NCBI GenBank assembly: GCA_900466005.1
Contig: UEGQ01000008.1
Span: 344,436-408,435 of the forward strand
DNA length: 64,000 nucleotides
Source of the DNA: Hyphomicrobiales bacterium
Lineage (GTDB): Bacteria; Pseudomonadota; Alphaproteobacteria; Rhizobiales; Rhizobiaceae
Direction: 5' to 3'
Shown: piece by piece, positions 1-7,082 of the stretch
Numbering within the stretch: position 1 is the stretch's first letter
Layout: the number at the start of each line of letters is the position of its first letter
Translations under genes and position numbers: made by a program
Notes under the pieces: model-generated
The model's input: the letters and a program-made list of their open reading frames with translations, nothing else
What the model was told of the DNA's origin: nothing
Databases searched by the model: none

Positions 1-296
1 TAGCGGTTTATGTACTTGCCCGACACGTGAATGTGGGTTGAGCGAACCGAATCCTTGAACGGCTTCTAAAAGCTCTCAACATGGTTCGTGGAATGCGTTG
101 CACCAGTCAGGTAATCGTGGTGTGCCCATTCCTTCTCACCGTGCTTCACCGTGCCATGCTTGTAGCCATCGCCAGTCAGTAAGCCGTAGCTGTGAAGTTC
201 ATCCGTTGAGACGACAGCGCCCTTTTCAACACTGGCGAGAACGACGTTGCGAAGCGTATCCTTTTGATGTTCGGGATGACGTCGGTACAAGTCGCC
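1..296 (-). pseudogene. ISXO2/IS1595-type transposase, C-terminal fragment with internal stop
   Basis: The minus strand encodes the end of an ISXO2-like DDE transposase. The segments TDELHSYGLL, GEKEWAHHDY and THSTNHVESF are typical of the C-terminal half of this family. A TAG at 66-68 follows VESF where the family normally has Trp (VESFWxxFK), and the frame then continues with KPFKDSVRSTHIHVSGKYIN to the window edge. This looks like a TGG-to-TAG nonsense change in otherwise well conserved sequence. The N-terminal two thirds are missing: at about 291-297 the reading switches to a restriction-modification gene. No terminal inverted repeat is visible, since that end lies outside the window. It is a dead remnant of an insertion followed by a deletion. 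The family call is by motif recognition; the exact IS name is not determinable here. Confidence 0.75.
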
Positions 297-1462
297 TCGA
301 TGTTCAGGTTGGCGACGTAATAGGGCAGGATCGCCACCTCGTTGGCGTGCAGCTCGTTCTTGTATTTATGCGCCAGCTTCTTCGGGTCGCCGCGGAAATA
401 TTCCAAGAGTTCGCAGATGAAGGTGCCGGTGCCGGTCGCCGGATCGAGGATCTCAACATGCTCGTCGATCAGGTTCTTGCCAAAGTGCTTCTCGCACAGC
501 CAGTCGGCGCCCTCGACCATGAATTTCACGATCTCGTTCGGCGTATAGACGACGCCGAGGCGGTCGGCCTTCTTGGCGTCGTAGACCTTGTAGAAATTCT
601 CGTAGATGACCTTCAGGAAGGTCTGCTTTTCCGCATGGCTGGTGATCTGCGCCGCGTTCGCCCGGATCGCCGCATAATAGAGTTCGAGCCCCTTCAGCGT
701 CTCCTTCTTCACCGCGCCGGTGAAGAACTTGCCCTCCAGCGCGTAAAGCTCCTTGGCGATGTTGTTCTCGTGGTGGAAATCGCCCTCGTTGAAGACGTTG
801 GCGAAGATTTCCTCCGTCAGGATGTGCTGGATCAGCATTTCCCGCACATCGGCCTCGCCCAATGTCGGGTTGATCGTTTCCTTGCAGGTTTCGAGGAATT
901 TCTGCGCCGCCGCCTTGAAGACCGGGTTCTCTGCATAGGCCGCGTCGATCCGGCTACTCAGCGCGTCGAGCACGAAGGGCAGATAGGTCTTGAACTCCTC
1001 GACCGCCTTGCGGAACTCGCGGATTTCGGCGCGCTCGTAGCCGAAGAACAGGTTGAGCAGCTTCAAGAGCGCGTCGTTGTCGGTCATCGAGCAGCGAAAC
1101 ACCTCCTGCCGGTCCTGGATCAGCACGGCGGTGTGGGAGTTCTCGAAGATGATGTTGTCCTGCGGATAGCCCTTGGCGAGCTTCTTGCGGATCTCGACGT
1201 CGAGATCGTCGGCGGTGTCCTTGGCCTCCCAGTAGCCGAAGGGCAGGCCGAGGCTGTGGAAGATCGTGCCGTCCGGGCGGATGCGCGACTTCTGGGTCGA
1301 GGCGAATTCGTATTGCGCGGCGAACTGCCAGTTGAGCTGGCGCGACCAGGTCTTCAGAAGGTCCTTGAAGGCTTCCGAGATGACGCCTTCCGTCACCGAG
1401 CCCGAAAACTTCCGCAAGCGGTCGATTTCGTTCAGGTATTGATTGATCAGCAACTGACTCAT
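176..1462 (-). pseudogene. Type ISP restriction-modification enzyme, truncated N-terminal half
   Basis: The protein starts MSQLLINQYLNEIDRLR and has the N-terminal nuclease-like region followed by the start of an N6-adenine methyltransferase domain: DPATGTGTF is the SAM-binding motif I, preceded by the conserved GVVYTPNEIVKFMV segment. Single-chain type ISP enzymes normally exceed 1500 residues (nuclease, ATPase, methylase, specificity domain). Here homology stops after NLNIEAT, near position 296, and the frame runs out of phase through transposase DNA to a stop at 176. The ATPase/methylase remainder and the target-recognition domain are absent, so no active enzyme is expected. Start 1462 is preceded by a purine-rich stretch (AGGGGGAC); an in-frame ATG 24 bases upstream is an alternative. 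Confidence 0.75.
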
Positions 1463-1552
1463 GCGCGTCCCCCTGGCGGCAGACATTAGCCCGAAGGGCG
1501 CGCGCGAGGAAAGTGTGAAATCGGCCCCGGCCACAACCGGGTGGTCAGCGCA

Positions 1553-1680
1553 ACCACCCTCCCCTCGAGGGGGAGGGTCGGACCGCAGGTCCGGGGTGGG
1601 GTGAACCTCCACGGATGCCGACGCGTCACCCCCACCCGCGCGTTCCGCGCGACCTCCCCCCTCGACGGGGAGGTGGGATG
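1553..1680. repeat. Intergenic palindromic repeats (type A)
   Basis: GC-rich palindromes such as CCCTCGAGGGGGAGGG and GGTCCGGGGTGGGGTGA lie between the restriction-gene remnant and the glycosylase gene. An almost identical unit occurs at 44493-44545. These belong to the short intergenic palindromes common in rhizobial genomes; their function is unknown. Confidence 0.7.
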
Positions 1681-1749
1681 GCGGCAGCGTTTCCTTCCAC
1701 CCCGCACGAAACTGTTTGCTTCTGCCCGGCGCTGGACTAGAACAGGCCG

Positions 1750-2607
1750 ATGATCACCGCCCGCGACATGACCGCCGCCGAGCTCGCCGCGCTTTTGCAT
1801 TTCCATGCCGAGGCGGGCGTCGAATGGCTGGTCGAGGATGCGCCCGTCGACAGGCAGGCGGAATTTTCGGCGGAAAGGCAGGCGCGCCAGCGTCCTGCCG
1901 CGGCAGCGGCAACGGCGGCGCCGGGCACGGCTCCCGCACCCGAGCGGCGGCGTCCGGAGGCGCCCCAGCCGGCGCCGAGGCCGGCCGCCGCAGTCGCCAT
2001 TCCCGACGAGCATGCCGTCACCGAGGCGCGTTTCGCCGCGGAGAGCGCCCGCACGCTCGATGAGCTCAGGACCGCGGTCGAGGCTTTCGGCGGCTGCAAC
2101 CTGAAGACCAGCGCCCGTTCGACGGTCTTTGCCGCCGGCGATCCCGCCGCCGGCGTCATGGTGATCGGCCCGATGCCGAGCGCCGACGACGACCGCGAGG
2201 GGGCCGCCTTCTCCGGCAAGGCCGGCTTCCTGCTCGACCGCATGCTCGCCGCGATCGGGCTTTCGCGCGAGACGGTGCTGCTTTCGACGGTCATTCCCTG
2301 GCGGCCGCCGGGCGACCGGCCGCCCTCGGCGCCGGAAGCGGCGATCTGCCGGCCCTTCGTCGAACGGCAGATCGAGCTCGCCGAACCGAAGGCCGTGCTG
2401 CTCCTCGGCAATTTCACCGCCCGCTTCTTCTTCGGCGGCACCGGCACCATCCACGCCCTGCGCGGCGAGTGGCGCGAGATCGCCTGCGGCAGCCACGCGG
2501 TCCCGGCGATCGCGACGCTGCATCCGCAGGAGCTCCTGACCGCCCCCGCCAGCAAGGCGCTCGCCTGGGCGGACCTGCAGGCGTTTCGGGCCCGCCTCGG
2601 CGGCTGA
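1750..2607 (+). CDS. Uracil-DNA glycosylase family protein, divergent family-4-like
   Basis: 285 residues. An N-terminal about 95-residue Ala/Pro-rich linker precedes a C-terminal domain of the uracil-DNA glycosylase superfamily. Visible landmarks are the family-4-like loop GPMPSADDDREG followed by FSGKAGFLLDRML, the strand AVLLLGNFTARF and the late motif TLHPQELL. The expected role is excision of uracil from DNA. Family 4 enzymes hold a 4Fe-4S cluster through four Cys. Here only two of the four positions keep Cys (GGCNLK and AICRPF); the other two are non-Cys (the third is Trp in VIPWRPPGDR). This suggests the cluster is lost, and the substrate-loop motif is also unlike the classical GEAPG. 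The gene stands alone. Catalytic competence is uncertain, but the superfamily assignment is good. Confidence 0.75.
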   Translation: MITARDMTAAELAALLHFHAEAGVEWLVEDAPVDRQAEFSAERQARQRPAAAAATAAPGTAPAPERRRPEAPQPAPRPAAAVAIPDEHAVTEARFAAESARTLDELRTAVEAFGGCNLKTSARSTVFAAGDPAAGVMVIGPMPSADDDREGAAFSGKAGFLLDRMLAAIGLSRETVLLSTVIPWRPPGDRPPSAPEAAICRPFVERQIELAEPKAVLLLGNFTARFFFGGTGTIHALRGEWREIACGSHAVPAIATLHPQELLTAPASKALAWADLQAFRARLGG

Positions 2608-2762
2608 TCAGCCCGAATTTTCAGCACTGGTAAACGGAAGATGACGAAAGTCATGCAAATCGCGCATGGCAGTGCGGCAATCTGCGACATTGTCGAATCG
2701 ATGCTGCAGTGCAATATTGCAATCGGTATCGTGGGAGGAACCGTTCAAGAAAGAGCCTCGTC

Positions 2763-2954
2763 ATGACCATGCCTTGCCGCCCCATTCACAGCAGTTTCGA
2801 AACGCTCCGCCTTGCCGGCGAGAAGCTGGGCAGCGGCCACGGGTATCACCGTTTCGGCTCCGCCACCCACGAACAGTTGAGCGCACGGGCGCTCGGCCGT
2901 TTCGGACGACTGTCCCGCCCCTCCGCGATCTTCACCGATTTCCGCGAGCGCTGA
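2763..2954 (+). CDS. Small hypothetical protein (63 aa)
   Basis: A 63-residue basic protein starting MTMPCRPIHSSFETL and ending IFTDFRER. It follows a purine-rich stretch (AAGAAAGAG) about 6 bases before the ATG. An upstream in-frame ATG at 2709 would lengthen it. I do not recognise a family. It is followed after about 105 bases by another short basic ORF with a similar layout, so both may be small expressed proteins in the gap between the glycosylase gene and the next minus-strand gene. No signal peptide or membrane segment is visible. Confidence 0.35.
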   Translation: MTMPCRPIHSSFETLRLAGEKLGSGHGYHRFGSATHEQLSARALGRFGRLSRPSAIFTDFRER

Positions 2955-3061
2955 GCCGGTCGCAGGACTCCGCTCCCCTCTTGTGCGCTGCACAACGAAG
3001 GCTCGTGCCGGCAGGACGGGGATTGATCGCAAGACACGCGAAAAACGCAAAGGTTCGTGCC

Positions 3062-3226
3062 ATGAACGTCAGATTTCACCCGCTTCGCAGCTTCCGCCGG
3101 GCCGTCGCCCAGATCGGCACCGCCGTCCATGCTTCGGAAGAATACAGCCTCGCCCAGGCGGGCGGTGATGCGGAGCGCCGGGCGCACCGCAACGTGAGCC
3201 CGGCCATCCTCAACATCCCGCTCTGA
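3062..3226 (+). CDS. Small hypothetical protein (54 aa)
   Basis: 54 residues, starting MNVRFHPLRSFRRAVAQIG and ending SPAILNIPL. An AAAGG stretch lies about 8 bases before the ATG at 3062. The N-terminus is basic and amphipathic and the middle is acidic. No family is recognised. It sits in tandem with the 63-residue ORF upstream and could be co-transcribed with it. Evidence for expression is only the start context and codon use, so confidence is limited. Confidence 0.35.
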   Translation: MNVRFHPLRSFRRAVAQIGTAVHASEEYSLAQAGGDAERRAHRNVSPAILNIPL

Positions 3227-3250
3227 GAGTGAGCGCCGCCGCGCGCGCGC

Positions 3251-4150
3251 TCAGCGCTCCGTCGCGGCCGGTCGGAGTTCCTCGGGCCGGCAGAGGTTCA
3301 GCTTCAGGCAGGCCGCGTCAAAGGCCTCGTCGACCGCGGCGAACTTGATCGCCTGCCAGCCGAGATATTCCCGCAGGAAGTCTCGGCTGAGGCAAAGGCC
3401 ATCCTTGCGTCCTTCGCCCTTCCACTCGAGGCAGCCCTCGGCGACCGCCCGGCTGATGAGCCGCTGCAGGTGTGTGCGCGACATGCGGAAGGTCTCCGCC
3501 ATCGCACGCGCATCGATCCGGCCGATGTCGATACGGTCGGCATCGGCGGCAGGCGTGCCCACCCTGCGCATCAGTTCGTCCATCACCAGCCCGCCGGACT
3601 CGGTCCAGAGAAACATCGCAACCCTCGGCGGCGGCTCGCGCCAGCGCCGGTCTTCGATCGTCTGCCGGGCCGCCCGCGGCTGGATCAGGCGGAACAGCTC
3701 GGGATGATCCATCAGCGTGGCGGCACGGGCGCCGCCGTCCATCTGGTCGAGCGCCGCCAGATTGGCGAGCAGCCAGTTGAACATCGCCTCGACGCTCACC
3801 TCCGTCGGCTCGAAGCGCCGCGGCCGCTTGGACGGATCGCCGGCGATGCGCATGAACCGATAGGCCTCGAGCTGGTTGAGGAAGTTCAGAACCGTGTTGC
3901 GGCTCGCCGCGTTGACGCCCGTCACCATGTCGCGCAACCGGCTGATCGTCAGCCCCGAGCGCGGCACGGCAGGATCGTATTCATTGTGCAGGGAGAACGC
4001 CGCCTGGCTCAGCAGCCATCGCTGTTGCGAGGCGAGGAAGCGTGCGAGGCGCGGATTGCTGTCGTGGACGCCACGCAGTTTCTCCGCGAGAAAGCGAACC
4101 GCCAGTATGAAACGTGGATGTTCCTGCAGGTCCGCCGCGGAATACGCCAT
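3251..4150 (-). CDS. Hypothetical protein with winged-helix-like segments, possible regulator
   Basis: 299 residues from the ATG at 4150, chosen because GAGGG lies about 5 bases upstream; an ATG 21 bases earlier (4171) is also in frame. Two segments look like helix-turn-helix units: LTISRLRDMVTGVNAASRNTV around residue 75 and ARAMAETFRMSRTHLQRLIS around residue 215. The latter is a plausible recognition helix. There is no membrane segment or signal peptide. I do not recognise a named family; a DNA-binding regulator is an inference from these segments only. It is divergently oriented to the MFS transporter at 4492, across an AT-rich gap, so it could regulate that transporter or itself. Confidence 0.55.
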   Translation of the reverse strand: MAYSAADLQEHPRFILAVRFLAEKLRGVHDSNPRLARFLASQQRWLLSQAAFSLHNEYDPAVPRSGLTISRLRDMVTGVNAASRNTVLNFLNQLEAYRFMRIAGDPSKRPRRFEPTEVSVEAMFNWLLANLAALDQMDGGARAATLMDHPELFRLIQPRAARQTIEDRRWREPPPRVAMFLWTESGGLVMDELMRRVGTPAADADRIDIGRIDARAMAETFRMSRTHLQRLISRAVAEGCLEWKGEGRKDGLCLSRDFLREYLGWQAIKFAAVDEAFDAACLKLNLCRPEELRPAATER

Positions 4151-4491
4151 GATCACCCTCGTCTTTTCCATCGGGGGAGTCGTGCCCCGTCGCCGCGCGA
4201 AGGCGCGTCCGGTCTACCGGTCGGCCTTGACACCCCCTGCCCAAGGACCGAAATTCTACTCTCGATATATGAATTAGATCTTATAAAGCCAAACTTGGCA
4301 CGGCCCGCCCGCCGTACCGCCCCGTAAATATCGATATGTGTCAATAAAATACATGTATACCTAGCGCAATGCAACCGAATGCAGAGTATACAAGCAATTC
4401 CATGCAATTAGTTGCAACCGCGTTTGCCCGTCGACACCATTCGGATTTCCGAATAAAGGCTTGAGCGTCCTCGAACGGAATCGAGCCTCCG
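4151..4491. promoter_or_regulatory. AT-rich divergent intergenic region
   Basis: About 340 bases, clearly more AT-rich than the surrounding genes, separating the minus-strand regulator-like gene from the plus-strand MFS gene. It must hold the promoters of both. The right half carries several TGCAA/TTGCA words (near 4370-4425) that could be operator half-sites. No single promoter can be assigned with confidence. Confidence 0.4.
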
Positions 4492-5757
4492 ATGCTGGCC
4501 AGCCTCACATCCATCGCCGCCCTCATGCTGTCCACCCTCCTGATGATGACCGGGCTCGGGCTGATGAACTATCTGGTGCCACTGCGTTCGCTCGCCGAGG
4601 GCTGGTCGACCGTCACCGTCTCGGTGATCGCCACGGCCTATACGCTCGGCTTCACGCTCTCCTGCATCGTCACGCCGGTTCTGGTGCGCCGGGTCGGCCA
4701 CGTCCGGGTCTTCGGGGCGCTCATCACCCTGCTCACCGTCTCGATCCTCTTTTCGGCCCTGCTGGTCGAGGTCTATGCTTGGTTCGCCTTCCGGGCGCTC
4801 GCGGGCTTTGCCATCGCCGGCAGCTACCTCATCATCGAAAGCTGGCTCAACGAGCGCGTCACCAACGACAATCGCGGCGCGGTCTTCTCCGTCTACATGA
4901 TCACCTGCCTCCTCGGCTCGATCGGCGGCCAGTACCTCGTGCCGCTCGGCGATCCCAAGGAAATGGGGCTCTTCGTCGCCTGCGGCATCGTCTTCTCGCT
5001 CGCCCTGCTGCCGACCATGCTGTCGACCGCGCCGTCCCCGGCGCCGATCGCCGAGGCGCGCTTCGACCTCGCCCGGCTCTACCGGCGTTCGCCGATCGCC
5101 TTCGTCGGCTCCCTGCTCGCCGGTGCGCTTTCCGGCACCTGGGGCAGCCTCGGCGGCGTCTACAGCCAGGCGATCGGCATGGATGCCACCGGCGGCGCGA
5201 CCCTGCTTGCCGCCGTGCTTGCCGGCGGCGCACTCGCCCAGATGCCGATCGGGCGCATTTCTGACCGCATCGACCGGCGCCTGGTGATGATCGCCTGCGG
5301 ACTCTTCGGCGTCGCCGCGAGCCTCGCCATGGCCGCCTTCGGTGCGCTCGGGGTCATCGCCGCCTGCATCGCCGGCTTCTTCGTCGGCGCGGTGCTCTAC
5401 CCGGTCTACGCGCTGAATGCCGCCCACGCGGCGGACATGGCCGAGCCCGGCGAATACGTGACCGTTTCGGGCGGTGTGATGATCCTCTACGGCATGGGGA
5501 CCGTCACCGGCCCGCTGATCGGCGGCAGTCTCATGCAGGCGCTCGGACCGGTCGGGCTCGTCTGGTTCCTGGCCTTCATCTTCGCCGTCTATGCCGGCTA
5601 TGCCGCCTGGCGCATGGGCCGCCGGCGCGGCAAGGCCCGCGACGAGAAGACCGACTTCCAGGGTGCCACGATCCCCGTGCTCGGCGCCGACCGGGTGAAC
5701 GCGACCGCGCCGCTGGCCGAAGACGGCAACGGCGTTCCCGGCAGCGAACCCGCCTGA
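4492..5757 (+). CDS. MFS transporter
   Basis: 421 residues with about twelve hydrophobic segments starting at residue 1 (SLTSIAALMLSTLLMMTG). The loop after TM2 (RRVGHVRVFG) resembles the MFS loop 2-3 signature, and a second repeat of it, GRISDRIDRRLVMI, begins the C-terminal half. The ESWLNERV segment after TM4 is typical of the YcaD-like MFS subgroup. The protein sits in the inner membrane and should be a proton-coupled carrier or exporter; the substrate cannot be told. A roughly 50-residue hydrophilic tail follows the last helix. The gene is divergent from a regulator-like gene, a common arrangement for regulated efflux. Confidence 0.88.
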   Translation: MLASLTSIAALMLSTLLMMTGLGLMNYLVPLRSLAEGWSTVTVSVIATAYTLGFTLSCIVTPVLVRRVGHVRVFGALITLLTVSILFSALLVEVYAWFAFRALAGFAIAGSYLIIESWLNERVTNDNRGAVFSVYMITCLLGSIGGQYLVPLGDPKEMGLFVACGIVFSLALLPTMLSTAPSPAPIAEARFDLARLYRRSPIAFVGSLLAGALSGTWGSLGGVYSQAIGMDATGGATLLAAVLAGGALAQMPIGRISDRIDRRLVMIACGLFGVAASLAMAAFGALGVIAACIAGFFVGAVLYPVYALNAAHAADMAEPGEYVTVSGGVMILYGMGTVTGPLIGGSLMQALGPVGLVWFLAFIFAVYAGYAAWRMGRRRGKARDEKTDFQGATIPVLGADRVNATAPLAEDGNGVPGSEPA

Positions 5758-5781
5758 CATCTGTGCTCGCGAGAACTCGCG

Positions 5782-6714
5782 CTACGGCGTCGATGCCTTG
5801 CGCGCCGCCTTCCGTTCGAGCCCCAGCTGGTGCTCGCGATAGATGATGAAGATGCCGGCGGCCACAACGATCGCCGCGCCGAGAAGCGTCGTCAGCGTCG
5901 GCACGTCGCCGAAGAGGAAATAGGCGACCACCGAGCCCAGAATGATCGAGGTGTATTCGAAGGGCGCGATCGTCGAGACGTCGGCGTATCGATAGCTCTC
6001 GGTGAGCAGGATCTGCCCCACCCCGCCGAAGATGCCGGCGAGCGCCATCAGCCCGAGCTGGGTCCAGGAGAGCGACTGCCAGCCGAGGAACCAGGTGAAG
6101 GCGGCGAGTACCGAGGCGGTCAGCGAGAAGTACATGACGATGGTCGGCGTCTTCTCGGTCTGCACCAGCTGGCGCACCTGCAGCATGGCGGCGGCGCCGA
6201 GCATGGCGGAGGCGAGCACGGCGATCGCCCCGATCGCCGCATGCGACTGCGCGCCCTCGGCGCCGAAGAGCGTCAGCTTCGGCCAGGAGATGATCGCGAC
6301 CCCGATCATGCCGACGAAAACCGCCGTCCAGCGATAGACGCGCACCGCCTCGTGCAGGAAGACGGCGGCAAAGACGACGGCGATCAGCGGCATCGCATAG
6401 CCAATGGCGATCGCGTCCGGCAGCGGCAGGAGGACGAGCCCGTAGAAGCCGACGCTCATCGAAGCGACCCCGATCAGCCCGCGCTTCAGGTGGCCGACCG
6501 GATTGTCGGTGCCGAAGGCCGTGCCGATCTCCCGTCGCCAAGCGAGATAGAGGAGGATCGGCAGCATGGCGAAGGCGGAGCGGTAGAAGACGATCTGCCC
6601 CGGCGGCATGCCGGCGCCGGCCAGCTTGATCGACGTCTGCATGCCGACGAACACCATGACCGAGCAGACCTTCATGAGGATGCCGCGGAGCGGATCGGAA
6701 ACGGCAGAGGCCAT
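5782..6714 (-). CDS. DMT superfamily transporter, EamA domains
   Basis: 310 residues from ATG 6714 (MASAVSDPLRGILMKV), preceded by AGAAG. Ten hydrophobic segments fall into two EamA repeats; the region ending AVVFAAVFLHEAVRVYRWTAV closes the first repeat and VVAYFLFGDVPTLTTLLGA lies in the second, both typical of EamA proteins. The family exports metabolites or amino acids across the inner membrane; the substrate is unknown. The gene converges on the MFS gene with only 24 bases between stop codons. An upstream in-frame ATG at 6780 would add a Pro/Lys-rich N-terminus and is less likely. Confidence 0.88.
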   Translation of the reverse strand: MASAVSDPLRGILMKVCSVMVFVGMQTSIKLAGAGMPPGQIVFYRSAFAMLPILLYLAWRREIGTAFGTDNPVGHLKRGLIGVASMSVGFYGLVLLPLPDAIAIGYAMPLIAVVFAAVFLHEAVRVYRWTAVFVGMIGVAIISWPKLTLFGAEGAQSHAAIGAIAVLASAMLGAAAMLQVRQLVQTEKTPTIVMYFSLTASVLAAFTWFLGWQSLSWTQLGLMALAGIFGGVGQILLTESYRYADVSTIAPFEYTSIILGSVVAYFLFGDVPTLTTLLGAAIVVAAGIFIIYREHQLGLERKAARKASTP

Positions 6715-7082
6715 CTGTTGCTTCTCGTAAGCCCGGGGCCGGACCTTTTTTGGTGACGGGGGTTGGCGGCTGCTCGGCATCCGCCGCGGGAGGCAAGAGC
6801 GTCCATCATCGACCGCGAAGGAGGATCTGGCAAGGCCGGCAGGGGCGGATCGGGTACGCTCTCCGGCAGCCGAAACCATGGAGCCGCGCCAGTCCGCACC
6901 CGTCCTGCAACGATCCCTTCTTCAGTGAAGTCGAATTTAACTGCCCGCAGGAAAGTATTCGTGATAATTTTAACAATCGTTCAGAAATTACTGCAATCAT
7001 CCCGGCCGAAATCGCGCTGGTTCGTATCTTATGTACGTTCGTGGGTGCCGGATTCATGCAAGACACCGAGCAGGAAGAATTC

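Noticed and set aside
98..1489. A 463-codon plus-strand frame across the restriction-gene remnant
   Set aside because: Antisense to recognisable type ISP methylase sequence and Arg/Val-rich without domains.
2738..2770. GGAAC...CGTC before the 63-codon ORF as an EcfG stress promoter
   Set aside because: The -10 part does not match CGTT and the site would overlap the start codon.
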